From the NCBI GenBank assembly GCA_029204045.2, contig CM055060.1, positions 52,163,378 through 52,227,377 of the forward strand: DNA of 64,000 bases. The letters are read 5' to 3'. The stretch is from Tillandsia leiboldiana. Its lineage: Eukaryota > Streptophyta > Magnoliopsida > Poales > Bromeliaceae. The first letter of the stretch is position 1, and each line of letters starts with the position of its first letter. The notes beneath the pieces are model-generated. The model saw only the letters and a list, made by a program, of their open reading frames with translations, did no database searches and was not told the DNA's origin. Position numbers and translations under genes: made by a program. Positions 11,279 to 23,439 of this stretch are shown in pieces.

Positions 11279-14200
11279 GTAAGACTCGTGAAAATTAAAT
11301 GCAAAAGAAACCTAAGTGTTTGTGTACCGGTGTGCAAATTGCAGTTTTCGGAACACGGTCCCCCGACTTACAGATCCGAGTTTGATCTCGATAATCTGAA
11401 ATCACCAGTGCGACCGTGTAGTAATCTAGAAATTCAAATGTCAATATGAATGAGAAATTGCTAAGTTGAACCTATGTGGTTGTATATTGGTGTGCAAGTT
11501 GCACAGTTTTCGAAGTACTATGTCTGCCTTTCAGATCCGAGTCTGATCTCAAAAATCTGAAATCGCCAGTGCGACCGTTTCATCGAATCGATTAAAGATG
11601 ATATAAACGGATTTTCGATTCGACGGTCGGATTGTTCAGAAATCAGTGTAGAAGCTGGTGGGGCCCACGACTTAAGTCGTGAATAGTAACCTCCTGTTTT
11701 AATTCCCCGTCGAGTGAACGTTGACCGATTCACTGTCTGGAGTCAGAATTTAACGATCCAGGTAGTCGATTTTAACCGCTTCATCATTCTAAGCGCAGTG
11801 GCGCTGACGAAATTTGCATTTGACGAGCCTAAAGCATCGTAAAGTGTGCCGAACTGTATAATTTACAGTATAAGATGGAATTTAAAAATTATGGAGCTAA
11901 ATTTTAGCAAACCAAAATCGCTACCTAATAGGTTTCGTCAAGCCGGATGTCGTGGTGGTGTCCATTTTTCAGTTTGACAATCCGGTTGTCTCGAAAAGCG
12001 TGAAATATGGGAAAAATCACAGTAATTTGTATAAAAGCCCTATATTTTATGTGTCGAATTGCTCCAAACTTGTACAAGAGGGACTTCTTTGTGAGTTTGT
12101 TCTACAGCAAAGGACCTAGATCTAATGGATGCATGTTCGGGGACTTAGTTGCATTTGTTGCCAAGTTCTATAAGTAACTTAGGTTACTCGAGGAACCCTA
12201 GCCGCAGCCCTCCAAGTAACCGCAGACCCACGTTCGCCCTCTCCTCTTCCTCTGCAACCTTTCCCGTGCACCAGCCGCCGCCGGCCGCCACCCCTGGTCG
12301 CCGGAAAAGCAAGGATTATTCTTGGAGCATTCTTGTTTCCAAGGTTGTTCGAGAGGTAGAGCACCGAAACCTTATAAACTGTGCCTGGATCTCTCTGTGG
12401 TGGTGTTCTTCATCCAGAAGGCATTCTGAGGTGGGCTGTGCACCGTCGTGGTCGCGCGACGCTGGGAAGAACATCGTCTTCTTCCTCGGATCCGGCGAAG
12501 GTGAGGTCTTGTTGTTTTTATTTTTCTTGCTACCTAGGCCTCCTGAGTATATCCATCACCTCTTGGTGAACCTCCCAGCCGAACCCCGAAGTCGGGAATG
12601 CCCCCGGTCGCCGGCGGGGAAATTGCACCCGCCGGAAACCGATATTGCTCCGCCCAAGCCGCTGGCCGCACCCGATGGCTCAGCTTCGAAACCAAAATCA
12701 TGGGCAACTTCTGTAGGGCCTAAGGAACCTCCCCAAGAAATTTCATAGCTTTTCATTTAGCGTGCGCTTCGCAGTTTGATGCCCTAGCTTGGGTTATCTC
12801 GGGTTCGCCCGAAGATTGCGCCGCCGCCGCCGCTTGTTGCTGCCGGCCACCTGCCCAGTTTGCTTCAGCATGTCGAGACAGAGCCATGGGTACCCTTGCA
12901 TGCAACCCATATTGGCCTGTGATGATTCCACCATTATTGATGCTTGTTCCGGCCATGAGCGCTCCGCCGCCGCCGCCACCAGGTCTCGTCGCCGGCCATG
13001 CTTTCAGCAAGCTTCTTAGAGTCCAGTAGCACCTACAGGTGCTTGTGCTGGAGGCCCAGAACCCTTGTATAGGGATCCACCATTAATGCCCTTGTAGTGT
13101 GTTGTGTGCTAAGTTGCCCACCATGTGTTCGGGAAAATGCCCGAGAGAGATCAAATGGGTTTTAGCCACTTACAAGCATCCAGCAATTTATCAAATGACT
13201 CCACATGATCCTAGGAACCTTCTGCTCAAGTTATTTTGAAAAATGATCTGGTGGATTGTTGGATTCCGCATTCCAAGCCCTAGCCTAAGCTATGTGGCCT
13301 TTTGCACTGTTCCAGCACCCTTGTAGCTTTGTTAGAGCAAGCCCTGGTGTCCTCAAGATCCCAGGAGCTTGATGCTCACCCGACTTCAGCCAAAGACTGA
13401 GTGGTTAAGAAGATCGAGTAAGCCAAGCCTAATTGAGCACTTGATGGCCCCTATGCTGTTCCAGCAGGTTAGCTGCACCCTCAGGGTGAGCCTCTGAGTT
13501 CTTTCGACCCTCTGAGCATGATGCTCACCCAAAATTTGGGTTTGGTCAAGTGAAGATATGGTAATTAGCAATCTTAGCCAATTTAAGCTTATTTGCATAA
13601 GTTTTGTTGACCCGAAGTTTTATTCGAGTTCCACGTTGCTTCCAAAAGGTGAGCACGGTGTCCAGCAAGTCGAGAGCCACCTGCTAGTGGTGTCGGTTCG
13701 TTAAAATAGCATTCCAAAATTAAATACAAGCGAAAATAGCATGAAATTGCATGCTTTTATGCAAATTGGTAAAGTCCCGGGGGCCTAAATGCAATTGTGA
13801 CCATACTAGCTGCTTTATGCAGTGTGCACATGATCTCTAAATCTTTTGTTGGAGGTCCGATGCTTTTCGTTGAGCGGGAATTGGATCCCGAACCGTAAAT
13901 CGGCAAAATCTCTTCTGGGACATTCCTCTAACAAATGCTCCACTTTATAGGTGTTTGGCACTAGGTGTTAACCCAATTGCCTCAACCCTTGCCTTGTGCT
14001 TTGAGTGGTGTTGCTCCGGCCAACTCTCCGGCCACTTTCCGGCAAGACTCAGGTGAGCACAGTCTTTCTCAGTCCCCTTTATGCATGATGCTCACAGTAG
14101 ATCTCAAGTTTATCAAGTGTATCATTAATTGTAGCAACAAGTCTTTTTGGACCTTAAGAGTTAAATGGCCAAGTTTGTATTTGGGCCCTGTTCTGGCCCA

Positions 14201-14690
14201 AGCCTGTGAGCATGAGCTTCGTCTTGTTGTAGCATACGCGCTAAAATTTACGGCGCAGTCTTTGGCCTCCTGGATTTCGATATTTTAGAGGTTTTCCGGA
14301 AATTCCGGTAAAAGCCTAGTTTCGGCTAAGTTTCCCGTGTTAGCGACAGGACATTACAGTATTGTCGGGATGGGTATGAGTGAGTCTGTTTCTGACCATA
14401 GTTCTTGTTCAGGGCCCAGCAGTTCTGCACCAGCCTCCCAGTAGTCTAGCGGGAATTCAGGATCGGCCTACATTCAGGTGGGTTATCTTCGGTCCGGGCT
14501 TTATCTTTTCGGCCCTCTGGTTGTTTTAGTCCAGTCGGACACTTGTTCTTGATCTAGCCCTGATTATGCCTACATGACATATATTCCTAGATGATAGACA
14601 TTTACTTGGACATTTTCTGTATATCTTTCAGCAGTTCATATATCTCGGTACAGTTGATTTCATGGTCTGATCATCTCGGTACAGTTGATT
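11279..14690 (+). mobile_element. Long-LTR fragment inside the CACTA element
   Basis: Resembles, in the opposite orientation, the solo LTR at 30534-35138. Shared landmarks include CTTAAGTYGTGAATAGTAACC, CGARTCCGGCRAAGGTRAGG at about 12490, and a start beginning TGTA. The 3' part matches the 5' part of the fragment at 53690-55379 (GGTATGAGTGAGTC, CTTCGGTCCGGGCTTTATC). The LTR's 3' end is missing here, and no target duplication was found. Open frames in 12.1-13.0 kb are GC-rich leader sequence; no domain is recognisable in them. Confidence 0.6.
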
Positions 14691-14696
14691 TCTCAA

Positions 14697-14770
14697 ATGC
14701 GTAATATGATAGAACAACTTTCACAAATGGGATTGCCTGTGCCTATTCAGCCACCATCGACAAGAAAGGT
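14697..14770 (+). pseudogene. Possible leftover exon of a CACTA-encoded gene
   Basis: An open stretch encodes MRNMIEQLSQMGLPVPIQ and a few more residues, then meets AAG followed by GTAAGT, a good splice donor. CTACAG at about 14870 could be the matching acceptor. It lies between the LTR fragment and the right subterminal repeats, where an En/Spm element would carry the end of a gene. The assignment rests on position and splice signals only. Confidence 0.3.
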
Positions 14771-15279
14771 AAGTTGGAGTATAAATTAGCAATATATTTT
14801 ACTCTTTTGATAAAATAAATAGATAATATATATGCATAATTCTTATCATTATTCTTTTTTATTCTACAGGACTAAACCTTGGAAGCTCAATATTTCCGAG
14901 TTGGATCATCCCAAGAATTTCATTTTACTTTTAGCGTAGAATTTTTATTATCTTTATTCTAATGTAAACGATTAACCGTTAGCTTATTTTGATTATGTCA
15001 GTTGAACATATATTTGATTTTTGTATTTTGTTGAACATATCTTGATTATTGTGATTGATATTATGTTTAAATCCTGATTGAGTAGTATTCAACTATTATT
15101 GTGCAGTAATAATGTGTAAAATTTATTTATTTTTTATTTAAATTAGTACTATAAATTTTCTGTGGCTAAATAATAAATAGCCACAATATATGTAATTTGA
15201 AAACTTTACAGTGACTAGAACAATATTTGGCCACAAAATGTGATGTAAATATAGTGTGGCCAAATATTGTTCCAGTCAA

Positions 15280-15760
15280 ATAAATTTTGTGGCCACTATA
15301 TTTAATTTCGCCACTATATTTACATTATATTTTGTGGCAAATTTAATATTTGGTCATAAAATATGTGGCATTATGTGTGGCCATCAAATAAATTTGTCAC
15401 AATACTTTCAACATTATTTGTGGCCGACTACTTAATTTTGCCACTATATTTACACTATATTTTGTGGCTAATTTAATATTTGGCCATAAAATGTGTGGCA
15501 TTATGTGTGGCCATCAAATAAATTTGTCACAATACTTTCAACATTATTTGTGGCCGACTACTTAATTTCGCCACTATATTTATACTATATTTTGTGGCCA
15601 ATTTAATATTTGGCCATCAAATGTGTGGCATTATGTGTGGCCATCAAATAAATTTGTCACAATACATTCAATATTATTTGTGGCCGACTACTTAATTTCG
15701 CCACTATATTTACACCACATATTGTGGCCAATTTAATATTTGGTCATAAATTATATAATG
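15280..15760. repeat. 130-bp right subterminal tandem repeats of the CACTA element
   Basis: TTTGTGGCCGACTACTTAAT recurs at 15417, 15547 and 15677, a period of 130 bp. Each unit is dense in GTGGCCA, TTTGGCCA and TTCGCCAC words. It differs in unit from the left array but shares the core motif. Confidence 0.85.
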
Positions 15761-16082
15761 TCTTTTGTGGCCAAAAGTAATTTTGGCCACAAAATGTTAG
15801 AATATTAATTATTATTTTAATCACTATCTGTAGCCATATGGTAACCTTTTGTAGAGGAGGTTAGAAGTTTTGTGACGAATTCTATCGCCGCAAATTCATA
15901 GTGTTTTTTGTGGCGAATTAAAATTTTGGCCACAATAACCTTTTGCAGCAGTCCTATTGTGGCGACGTTGTGGCGAAGCTAATTTGGCCACAATAAGTAT
16001 TTTGTGACCAATTTGTATATTATTGTGGCCATTAGTTTCGCCACAATAGATAAATTTTCTTGTAGTTTACAAGTAGCATTTT

Positions 16083-16126
<44 letters not shown>

Positions 16127-16130
<4 letters not shown>

Positions 16131-16360
16131 TTCGGCTATAGATAGCACCAAGCAATTGGTGCTATCAAGTTTTCTGCCGTTGGATGAAAAGATATGCAGT
16201 TGGGATTATAGTGGTTTCCTAAGATTTTTACTATTCAACCAACCACCTAGTAAATTCTAGAGGACCACTATCATCTTAACCACACATTTTTTAATCCAAA
16301 AACTAAAAACTTGATAGTACCAATGACTTGGTGCTATCGATAGTATTCTAGCCTAATTCT
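16127..16360. mobile_element. MITE family A copy 2
   Basis: Begins GAGTTCGGCTATAGATAGCACCAAG and ends GGTGCTATCGATAGTATTCTAG. It is the first of three nearly identical head-to-tail copies spaced about 240-250 bp apart. It follows a (TA)n array at 16085-16126. Confidence 0.8.
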
Positions 16361-16366
16361 ATATAT

Positions 16367-16609
16367 AGAGTCCGGCTAGAATACTATCGATAGCACCAAG
16401 CAATTGGTGCTATCAAGTTTTCTGCCGTTGGATGAAAAGATATGCAGTTGGGATTATAGTGGTTTTCTAAGATTTTTACTATTCAACCAACCACCTAGTA
16501 AACTCTAGGGGACCACTATCATCTTAACCACACATTTTTTAATCCAAAGATTAAAAACTTGATAGTATCAATGACTTGGTGCTATCGATAGTATTCTAGT
16601 CTAATTCTA
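16367..16609. mobile_element. MITE family A copy 3
   Basis: Begins GAGTCCGGCTAGAATACTATC and ends GATAGTATTCTAGTCTAATTC. It is near-identical to copy 2, implying a tandem duplication rather than independent insertion. It is joined to its neighbours by TATATATAGAG. Confidence 0.8.
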
Positions 16610-16615
16610 TATATA

Positions 16616-17073
<458 letters not shown>

Positions 17074-17082
17074 GAGTCCGGC

Positions 17083-17645
<563 letters not shown>

Positions 17646-17700
<55 letters not shown>
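17646..17700. repeat. (TA)n array
   Basis: Pure TA repeats between the hairpin MITE and the following element. Confidence 0.95.
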
Positions 17701-17704
<4 letters not shown>

Positions 17705-18130
17705 ACTCGTGTGCTTTTAGAAGCACGGGGCCCTTTGTGCCATTAAATTATTTTTAATGTTAAGACTTCCGAATAGACGATCGGCTATCTTAGATTTGAT
17801 CTAAAATATTTGAAATATCTAGAAACTAAATTTTACGATTTTTCGATATCATTTATCTAGTGATCGAAAGGGCTTAAAATCAACGGCTGAAAATAAAAAT
17901 TTTACAAAATATGATGATATGATTAGGGGTGTCAACGAGCCGAACACGAGCGAGCTGGAGTCGGCTCGTGGTCGGCTTGTTTAATAAACAAGCCGAACAC
18001 GAGCTGGTTCGTTTAAATATCGAGCTAAAAAATTCGGCTCGTGTTCGGCTCATTTATTAACGAGCCGAACACGAGCTGGCTCGCGAACAACAAGTTTGAT
18101 TTTCATTCCTACTTTTAGGTGTAAAATTGA
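17701..18130. mobile_element. Unclassified element with CGAGCCGAACACGAGC repeats
   Basis: Starts with GTGCTTTTAGAAGCACGG and contains four copies, in both orientations, of CGAGCCGAACACGAGC or close variants at about 17936, 17989, 18033 and 18061. GGGGTGTCAACGAGCC-type palindromic sequence is common in plant DNA transposons. The start resembles 25111-25200 (TTTTTAGAAGCATG), so this is probably a repeat family. Its ends are not defined. Confidence 0.45.
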
Positions 18131-18208
18131 TAGAAAATTAAAAAATTTAAATTTTAATCTAATAATTAAAATTCACAAAAAATTGATGGCCTAAAATCTA
18201 AATAGTAA

Positions 18209-18211
<3 letters not shown>

Positions 18212-18277
<66 letters not shown>
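18212..18277. repeat. (TA)n array
   Basis: Pure TA repeats preceding a MITE fragment. Confidence 0.95.
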
Positions 18278-18279
<2 letters not shown>

Positions 18280-18417
18280 TCCGACTACTATACTCTTATG
18301 AGTAAAATCTTTTTGTACTTATAAGTTTTCATCCATTGAATGAAGAAATGTGTGGTTAGGATTATAGTAGTCCCTCGGATTTATACTATTTCTCCAACAA
18401 TCTAGTAAACCCTATGG

Positions 18418-18421
<4 letters not shown>
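18278..18421. mobile_element. MITE family A (TCTTATGAGTA subtype), left half
   Basis: Begins GGTCCGACTACTATACTC and stops after AAACCCTATGGGGACA, where a TA array starts. The right half is missing. Confidence 0.7.
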
Positions 18422-18461
<40 letters not shown>

Positions 18462-18463
<2 letters not shown>

Positions 18464-18525
18464 CGTAGGGCTACTATACTCTTATGAGTATAAATCATTT
18501 TATAATTTTAAGGACAAATTTGAAT
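18462..18525. mobile_element. MITE family A end fragment
   Basis: GTAGGGCTACTATACTCTTA and following bases match the left terminus of the TCTTATGAGTA subtype, after the TA array at 18422-18461. The sequence then diverges to ordinary AT-rich DNA up to about 18890. Confidence 0.55.
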
Positions 18526-18899
18526 ATTTTGTTTTTTAACGGTGTAAAAAAAATCTAAATTAATTAATTTTTTGTTAGAATTTTTTTAAATTTTTTAAAC
18601 TGTTTAAAATAAAATCTATACTCTCGATTTTGATTATAAAACTCCTATCATCACTTTTTGAAGAATATTCATTTCTAGCTGTTCATTTTTGTGCCTACTT
18701 GATGGACAAAAAAAGAATATTTAAAAAGTATGAAATTTAATTTCTAAATAGTTTAAATTGTCCAAATCATATTTAATGATGTCGATTGTCAGTTTGAAAG
18801 CTCCATCATCGAAAACAAATAGGTGACAACGAACCACATTTGATATTGATAGCATTCTATCCCAGCGTGCTGTGTGCGTGTGTGTGCATGTGTGTATAT

Positions 18900-19128
18900 A
18901 GTCCGGATATTATGCTTATAAAAGTACCAAATAATTGGTGCTTGTAAGTTTCTACTGTTACATCTATCCCTTTGACTTATTTCACCTCTTAGATCATGCT
19001 ATTTTACAAACCACCCACTAAACCCAAGAGGGGTCCACTATCATCCTAACCTCACATCCTTTCATCTAAGGGCTAAAAACCTACAAGCATCAATGACTTG
19101 TTATTTTTAAAAATATAGAAGCTCAATT
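18900..19128. mobile_element. MITE family A (TTATGCTTATAAAAGTACC subtype)
   Basis: Begins AGTCCGGATATTATGCTTAT and ends AAAAATATAGAAGCTCAATT. Shares internal CCACTATCATCCTAACC and CATCTAAGGGC with the family. Related to the inverted pair at 23440-23928. Confidence 0.7.
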
Positions 19129-19138
19129 ATATATATAA

Positions 19139-19363
19139 ATCTAGGGTATTATACTATTAATAGTACCAAATTATTGATACTGTTAGGTTTTTGACTATTG
19201 AATGAAGAGATGTGTGGTTAGAATGATAATGGGCCACTAGGGTTTATTGGTTGGTTTGAAAAACAATATAATCTAATGGATGGAAATGATAAAAAAATAT
19301 AGATCTAACGATATAAAACTTGGTAGCACCAAGTGCTTGGTTCTATCGATAGTATAGTAGCCG

Positions 19364-19366
<3 letters not shown>
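19139..19366. mobile_element. MITE family A copy
   Basis: Begins ATCTAGGGTATTATACTATT and ends GATAGTATAGTAGCCGGACT, followed directly by a TA array. Confidence 0.75.
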
Positions 19367-19459
<93 letters not shown>

Positions 19460-19463
19460 TAGA

Positions 19464-19498
<35 letters not shown>
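19367..19498. repeat. (TA)n(GA)n compound microsatellite
   Basis: About 85 bp of TA repeats followed by GA repeats to about 19505, mirroring the arrangement at 16729-16842. Confidence 0.95.
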
Positions 19499-19504
<6 letters not shown>

Positions 19505-19508
19505 GAAG

Positions 19509-19733
19509 AATCCGGCTATTATACTTTTATGAGTATATACCCTTTCGTACTCAAAAGTTTTCGGCCCTTGGATGAAGGGATGTGTAGTTAGGATTATAGT
19601 GACCCCATAGGGTTTATACTATTTCACCAACAACCCACAAAAACTTAGGGAATCACTATCATCCTAACCGCACATCCCTTTATTCAATGGCAGAAAACTT
19701 ATGAGTACAAAGGGGTCTATACTTATTAGAGTA

Positions 19734-19736
<3 letters not shown>
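19509..19736. mobile_element. MITE family A (TTATGAGTATA subtype), near-identical to the next copy
   Basis: Begins ATCCGGCTATTATACTTTTA and ends CTATACTTATTAGAGTATA. It differs by only a few bases from the interrupted copy at 19809-23202, suggesting a recent duplication of MITE plus flanking GA-rich repeat. Confidence 0.8.
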
Positions 19737-19795
<59 letters not shown>

Positions 19796-20165
19796 AGGAG
19801 AGAGAAAGAATCCGGCTATTATACTTTTATGAGTATATGTAGTGGCCCAAATTCCCATGCAGTGTTCTTCCGATGAATCCACTGTTAGAGCACCTAGCGT
19901 TGGTGTATCTGACCCATGGTGCGTCAATGGGATGCCACAGATGGACCCTATGTGTTATTATTAGCTGTGTAGGCCTTCGGCTGAGTTTGCCGAAATTTCG
20001 GAAAAGAATTAGGCCCAACAGAGGTCGAAAATGGATTCAGCACGGAAAAACGCTTGAAAACGGCTATTTGCTTGTTTATTTCTGAGTCCGGATGCCCAAA
20101 AACGGACTCCCGGAAGTTTTCAGTGGAAATTGGTGCATGGGAGGGGCCGTAGACCGCCGGGATGC

Positions 20166-20660
20166 CACGTGGCGGCCTGTCATTGGCCGGTTCAGGATGC
20201 GCGGTCCACAGAGCTGCGCGGCGGGGTGCACAGACCCGGCGCATGGACACGTGGCACCGCCTGATTGGCGGGCGCAAGGCGCGCGGTCTACCGGGTGAGC
20301 GCGGCGGTGCATGGACCAATGCGGGGCCACGTGGCAGCCTCCGGTTGGTCGGTGCATGCGGCGCGGTCCACAGAATTCCTGTTGAATGCGTGGACCGGGT
20401 GTAGGGGACACGTGTCACCCTCTGGTTCGCGGGCGCACCGTGCGCGGCGCACGGAGTCGGGGCCGGTACCTCGGGGCGCGTGCCCCCGTCGGGGCCATGC
20501 CGCGCGCCCGGCGCGGCCGCCGACCGGTCAGCGGGTCAACCGGGGAGGACACGCGTCGCCCGCTGATTGGCGGGCGCCAACCGCCTCACTGTGCGGGGGC
20601 GGGCCACGTGGCAGCCAGTGGGTGGGCCGAACAGCTGTTTGCTGTTCGGCGGGCCACGTG
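20166..20660 (+). promoter_or_regulatory. G-box/CCAAT-type repeat array in the LTR promoter
   Basis: Six CACGTG cores at 20166, 20248, 20328, 20409, 20605 and 20655, mostly as CCACGTGGC or ACACGTGKC, sit in degenerate units of about 80 bp. The units also contain ATTGGC or GGTTGG (CCAAT-like) and GCGCGGTCCAC or GCGCGGTCTAC. G-boxes bind plant bZIP and bHLH factors. The array is inferred to be an LTR enhancer. Confidence 0.55.
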
Positions 20661-20686
20661 GCGGCTCCTGGTGGATTCGGGCGTGA

Positions 20687-20712
20687 ACAGTGTTGGGCCG
20701 GCCCAACACTGT
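20687..20712. promoter_or_regulatory. Perfect 26-bp palindrome upstream of the LTR TATA box
   Basis: Left arm ACAGTGTTGGGC, then CG, then the exact reverse complement of the arm. It lies 84 bp upstream of the TATA box. The homologous site in the other LTR (39827-39853) has different bases but is also a perfect inverted repeat. Confidence 0.75.
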
Positions 20713-20795
20713 AGCCGCCCGAATGTTCCGGGCGCCCGAATTTTTGGGCCCAAAGCCCATTGACTTTGTTTTTCCGGGCTGTTTCGGGTGAGGCC

Positions 20796-20803
20796 TATAA
20801 AAA
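20796..20803 (+). promoter_or_regulatory. TATA box of the 3.15-kb LTR
   Basis: GGCCTATAAAAAGGCCTC, a strong TATA element downstream of the G-box array. The following GC-rich stretch would be the start of the R region. The homologous LTR has CCTATAAATAGGC at the same place. Confidence 0.7.
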
Positions 20804-23196
20804 GGCCTCAAGGTGCCTCGTTTTGAAGCTTTTTCCGAAAGCTTTTCACTTGGAGCCCTTCACCAATTCTCTTCCTCTCCCTCTTGTGCATCTCTTGGCG
20901 GAAGTTCAGAATTTTTGGAGGCCGCGACGACGGCGACTTCTACATCGGGGTGCGGAGCGACGATCTACTGTTGGAGGCCCATTTTCGTCGCAGTTTAGTC
21001 TGGGAGGTCTACCGGGCTACCCCGACATTATTTTTGGACGATTTCTGCGGTGACGGTTTCGTAAGAGGTAAATCTACATTTTTCGTGTTGGACACTTTTT
21101 CTGGATCCGAGCTTTTCTTGGGGTTCTGGGTACATTTTTAACCCCCTTTGCGACTGTTGGTTGATTTGGACAGCACCTACTTGTCGGATTTTTATCTCCT
21201 CATCCGGACATCGGAATTTGACGTTTCAGGACTCTATCGACATCTACTCTTCGCGAGGATCGCCGTCATATTTTTATTGGAATTTTTGGAGGAAGTTTTT
21301 CAGGTGAAAATTTCGTGTTAATGGGACTGTTCACCACAGATTTTGGGGAATGTGGAATTTGTGTGAATTAAAGTGTAATTTTGGTGTATGTTTGTACCCA
21401 GGAGTTTGTGAGCACTTCTACCGTGTTGTTGGCTTGGTGGGATTTGTGATTTGACAGTTATGGGCTTTCTCAGCTGTACGATTTCGGACAGTTAGCACTT
21501 TCAGGTGGGTGACCTTGCTTCCAAGAACTCTGGACTGTGTACTAATTCTATGTGTGTAGGATCTTGCATGTTAGAAATTGGAGTATTAGCATGTGTAAAA
21601 CTGTATGTTGTATCTTGTATATCAGTTGTTGAATCTTTTGATTCCTGCACTATGTTAAGTAATGAAATCTTGGAATTTGACCTAGCACCCCTGTCATATG
21701 TATCATGTTCAGCCAGTCTGTAGAAAAACTCCAACTTGGGCTAGATTTTTATTGCTCTAGACATTCCACATCACGATACTTCATTTCACTATGGACTTAG
21801 CTTTTCCTCGCCCGAGTTGTGGGCCGAGAGGTCGGGTGATTGTGGGATGCATTTGCACTCGTGTCTGGGGACCGAGTGGAGTTGATAGCAGTCTGTAGAT
21901 TTGATTTCTTTGGGAGAGTGATAGTGATGGTAGATCTGGGTTCTTGGAAACTGTCAGAGAGACAGTGGGTTTCAGCTGTGTAGATTCCAGCTAGTGTGTG
22001 AGTCAGTGATTTGTTTGGTAGTCGATCTTATTGATCGAGGATTGGATCATAGCCTGCATGAGCCACATTTGAGCTTTACAGTGATACTATACAGTGATAC
22101 TTATGGGTTACTTTGACTCGAGCGGGTCGCTCCCCTCGAGGGCCACTCCGGAGTAGGCGAGACCGGGTTGTGTACCGGTGTGAGTTTGAGATGTTCTTTA
22201 GCGACTTGTTGTTGCAGTGGTCCCTCTGGCTGTGCTTTCGTTGGCAGCCACGGACGCCCTACGTAAGTCCGCTCCTCCGGGACGTAACGGCAGTAGGTTG
22301 GCGCAGGTTTGACTGGACCCGATGTGGCAGTCAGTTTTGATTGGGTGATCAGGGAGGAGAGTTAGTGTGGCATTATGTTCTTTCTGTTCCACTGTTGAGC
22401 ATCTAGATAGAGGCATAGTAGCTGTAGAGTTACCTTTCCCAGCTTTCCTTATAGCACTGCATATGTTACTTTTGCCTCTGGTAGACTTAGTGGGCAGACC
22501 GTCGGGCTTGTTGGCGGCACCCACTGAGAACTACTGTGGGATGTAGTTCTCACACCCGTCGTGGTGTTTTCTCCCCAGGGACTTCTGCTCCAGTTCCTGC
22601 AGCTCTTGTTGCTGATCCAGCTCCTTCTGACCGAGGTAAGGGCGTCGCGAGATAGATCCCCTCCTGTCGTCTTCAGTGTGTGAGTAGATGTACCCCAGTT
22701 CCATTTTGGTGTGTGTTATGTCGAGTGACTTTTGTAGTGAGGTTTTGAGTTGTACCTTCCTTTCCTGCTTTTATGAGAGACTCCTGTATTCTGGTGAGGT
22801 TGGTCTGTATATTTAAGAGTTGTAGTTTTATTTTATGTATTTCTTTCCAGCTTTTCTCTTTCAGCTCTGATATCTGCTAGTGTAGATGTTTCCTTGCAGG
22901 TTAGTCGCTACGCCTATACGGGGCTTCCCGTATGGGCGGCGGATCTGTTGGCGAGCCGGGGCGCAGTATCGCCCCGGGGCGTGACAGTATATACCCTTTC
23001 GTACTCAAAAGTTTTCGGCCCTTGGATGAAGGGATATGTAGTTAGGATTATAGTGACCCCATAGGGTTTATACTATTTCACCAACAACCCACAAAAACTT
23101 AGGGAATCACTATCATCCTAACCGCACATCCCTTCATTCAATGGCAGAAAACTTATGAGTACAAAGGGGTCTATACTTATTAGAGTATAGTAGCCC

Positions 23197-23202
<6 letters not shown>

Positions 23203-23256
<54 letters not shown>

Positions 23257-23364
23257 CAGAAAACTTATGAGTACAAAGGGGTCTATACTCATTAGAGTAT
23301 AGTTGGGCTACTCATAAGTTTTCTGTTATATATATATATATGTATATATGTATATATATATGTA

Positions 23365-23438
<74 letters not shown>

Positions 23439-23439
23439 A
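23203..23439. repeat. (TA)n arrays around a small MITE-end hairpin
   Basis: TA repeats at 23204-23253 and 23326-23436 (the latter with scattered TG) flank a 70-bp palindrome at about 23254-23325. Its arms, AACAGAAAACTTATGAGTA and the reverse complement, are a MITE right end joined to an inverted copy of itself. Confidence 0.85.

Larger units (their letters stand above)
10153..16067. mobile_element. CACTA-type (En/Spm) DNA transposon, non-autonomous
   Basis: The left end is CACTACAAGAAAAT and the right end, reverse complemented, is AACTACAAGAAAATTTAT, the classic CACTA termini with one changed base at the extreme right. Both subterminal regions are filled with many GTGGCCA and TTTGTGGCC words in both directions, as expected for CACTA transposase-binding repeats. 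The 3-bp target duplication is not intact: the right junction lacks a few bases. No transposase domain could be found. The interior is largely a fragment of a long LTR. Confidence 0.75.
9996..16085. mobile_element. MITE family B copy split by the CACTA element
   Basis: The left part (9996-10152) begins GAGCAACACTACATGTACACC and runs through a central palindrome GTCACTTCACAA/TTGTGAAGTGAC. Its expected right end, TACAAGTAGCATTTTCC, is found at 16068-16085. The 5.9 kb between them is the CACTA-type element, so the MITE was there first. Confidence 0.75.
19838..22986 (+). mobile_element. Solo LTR of 3.15 kb (long-LTR retrotransposon family)
   Basis: Starts TGTAGTGGCCC and ends GGGGCGTGACA, the TG...CA ends of an LTR, with an exact 5-bp target duplication GTATA (19833-19837 and 22987-22991). 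No internal domain is present, so it is a solo LTR left after recombination between two LTRs. It is homologous to 39094-43127: shared landmarks include TCGCTCCCCTCGAG, CTACGTAAGTCCGCTCCTCC and AACTACTGTGGGATGTAG. It contains a G-box-rich array, a palindrome and a TATA box, described separately. Open frames across it are shadows in GC-rich noncoding DNA. Confidence 0.9.
19809..23202. mobile_element. MITE family A copy split by a solo LTR
   Basis: The first 29 bp (to GAGTATA at 19837) and the rest from 22987 (GTATATACCC) rejoin into a copy almost identical to 19509-19736. The inserted LTR is flanked by GTATA on both sides, so the order of events is clear: MITE first, LTR later. Confidence 0.85.

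Noticed and set aside
12149..12748. 199-codon open frame, gene-like base composition
   Set aside because: Lies in a long-LTR fragment and aligns with noncoding sequence of the solo LTR at 30534-35138; no domain.
20076..20763. Several overlapping open frames on both strands
   Set aside because: They come from the GC-rich G-box repeat array of a solo LTR.
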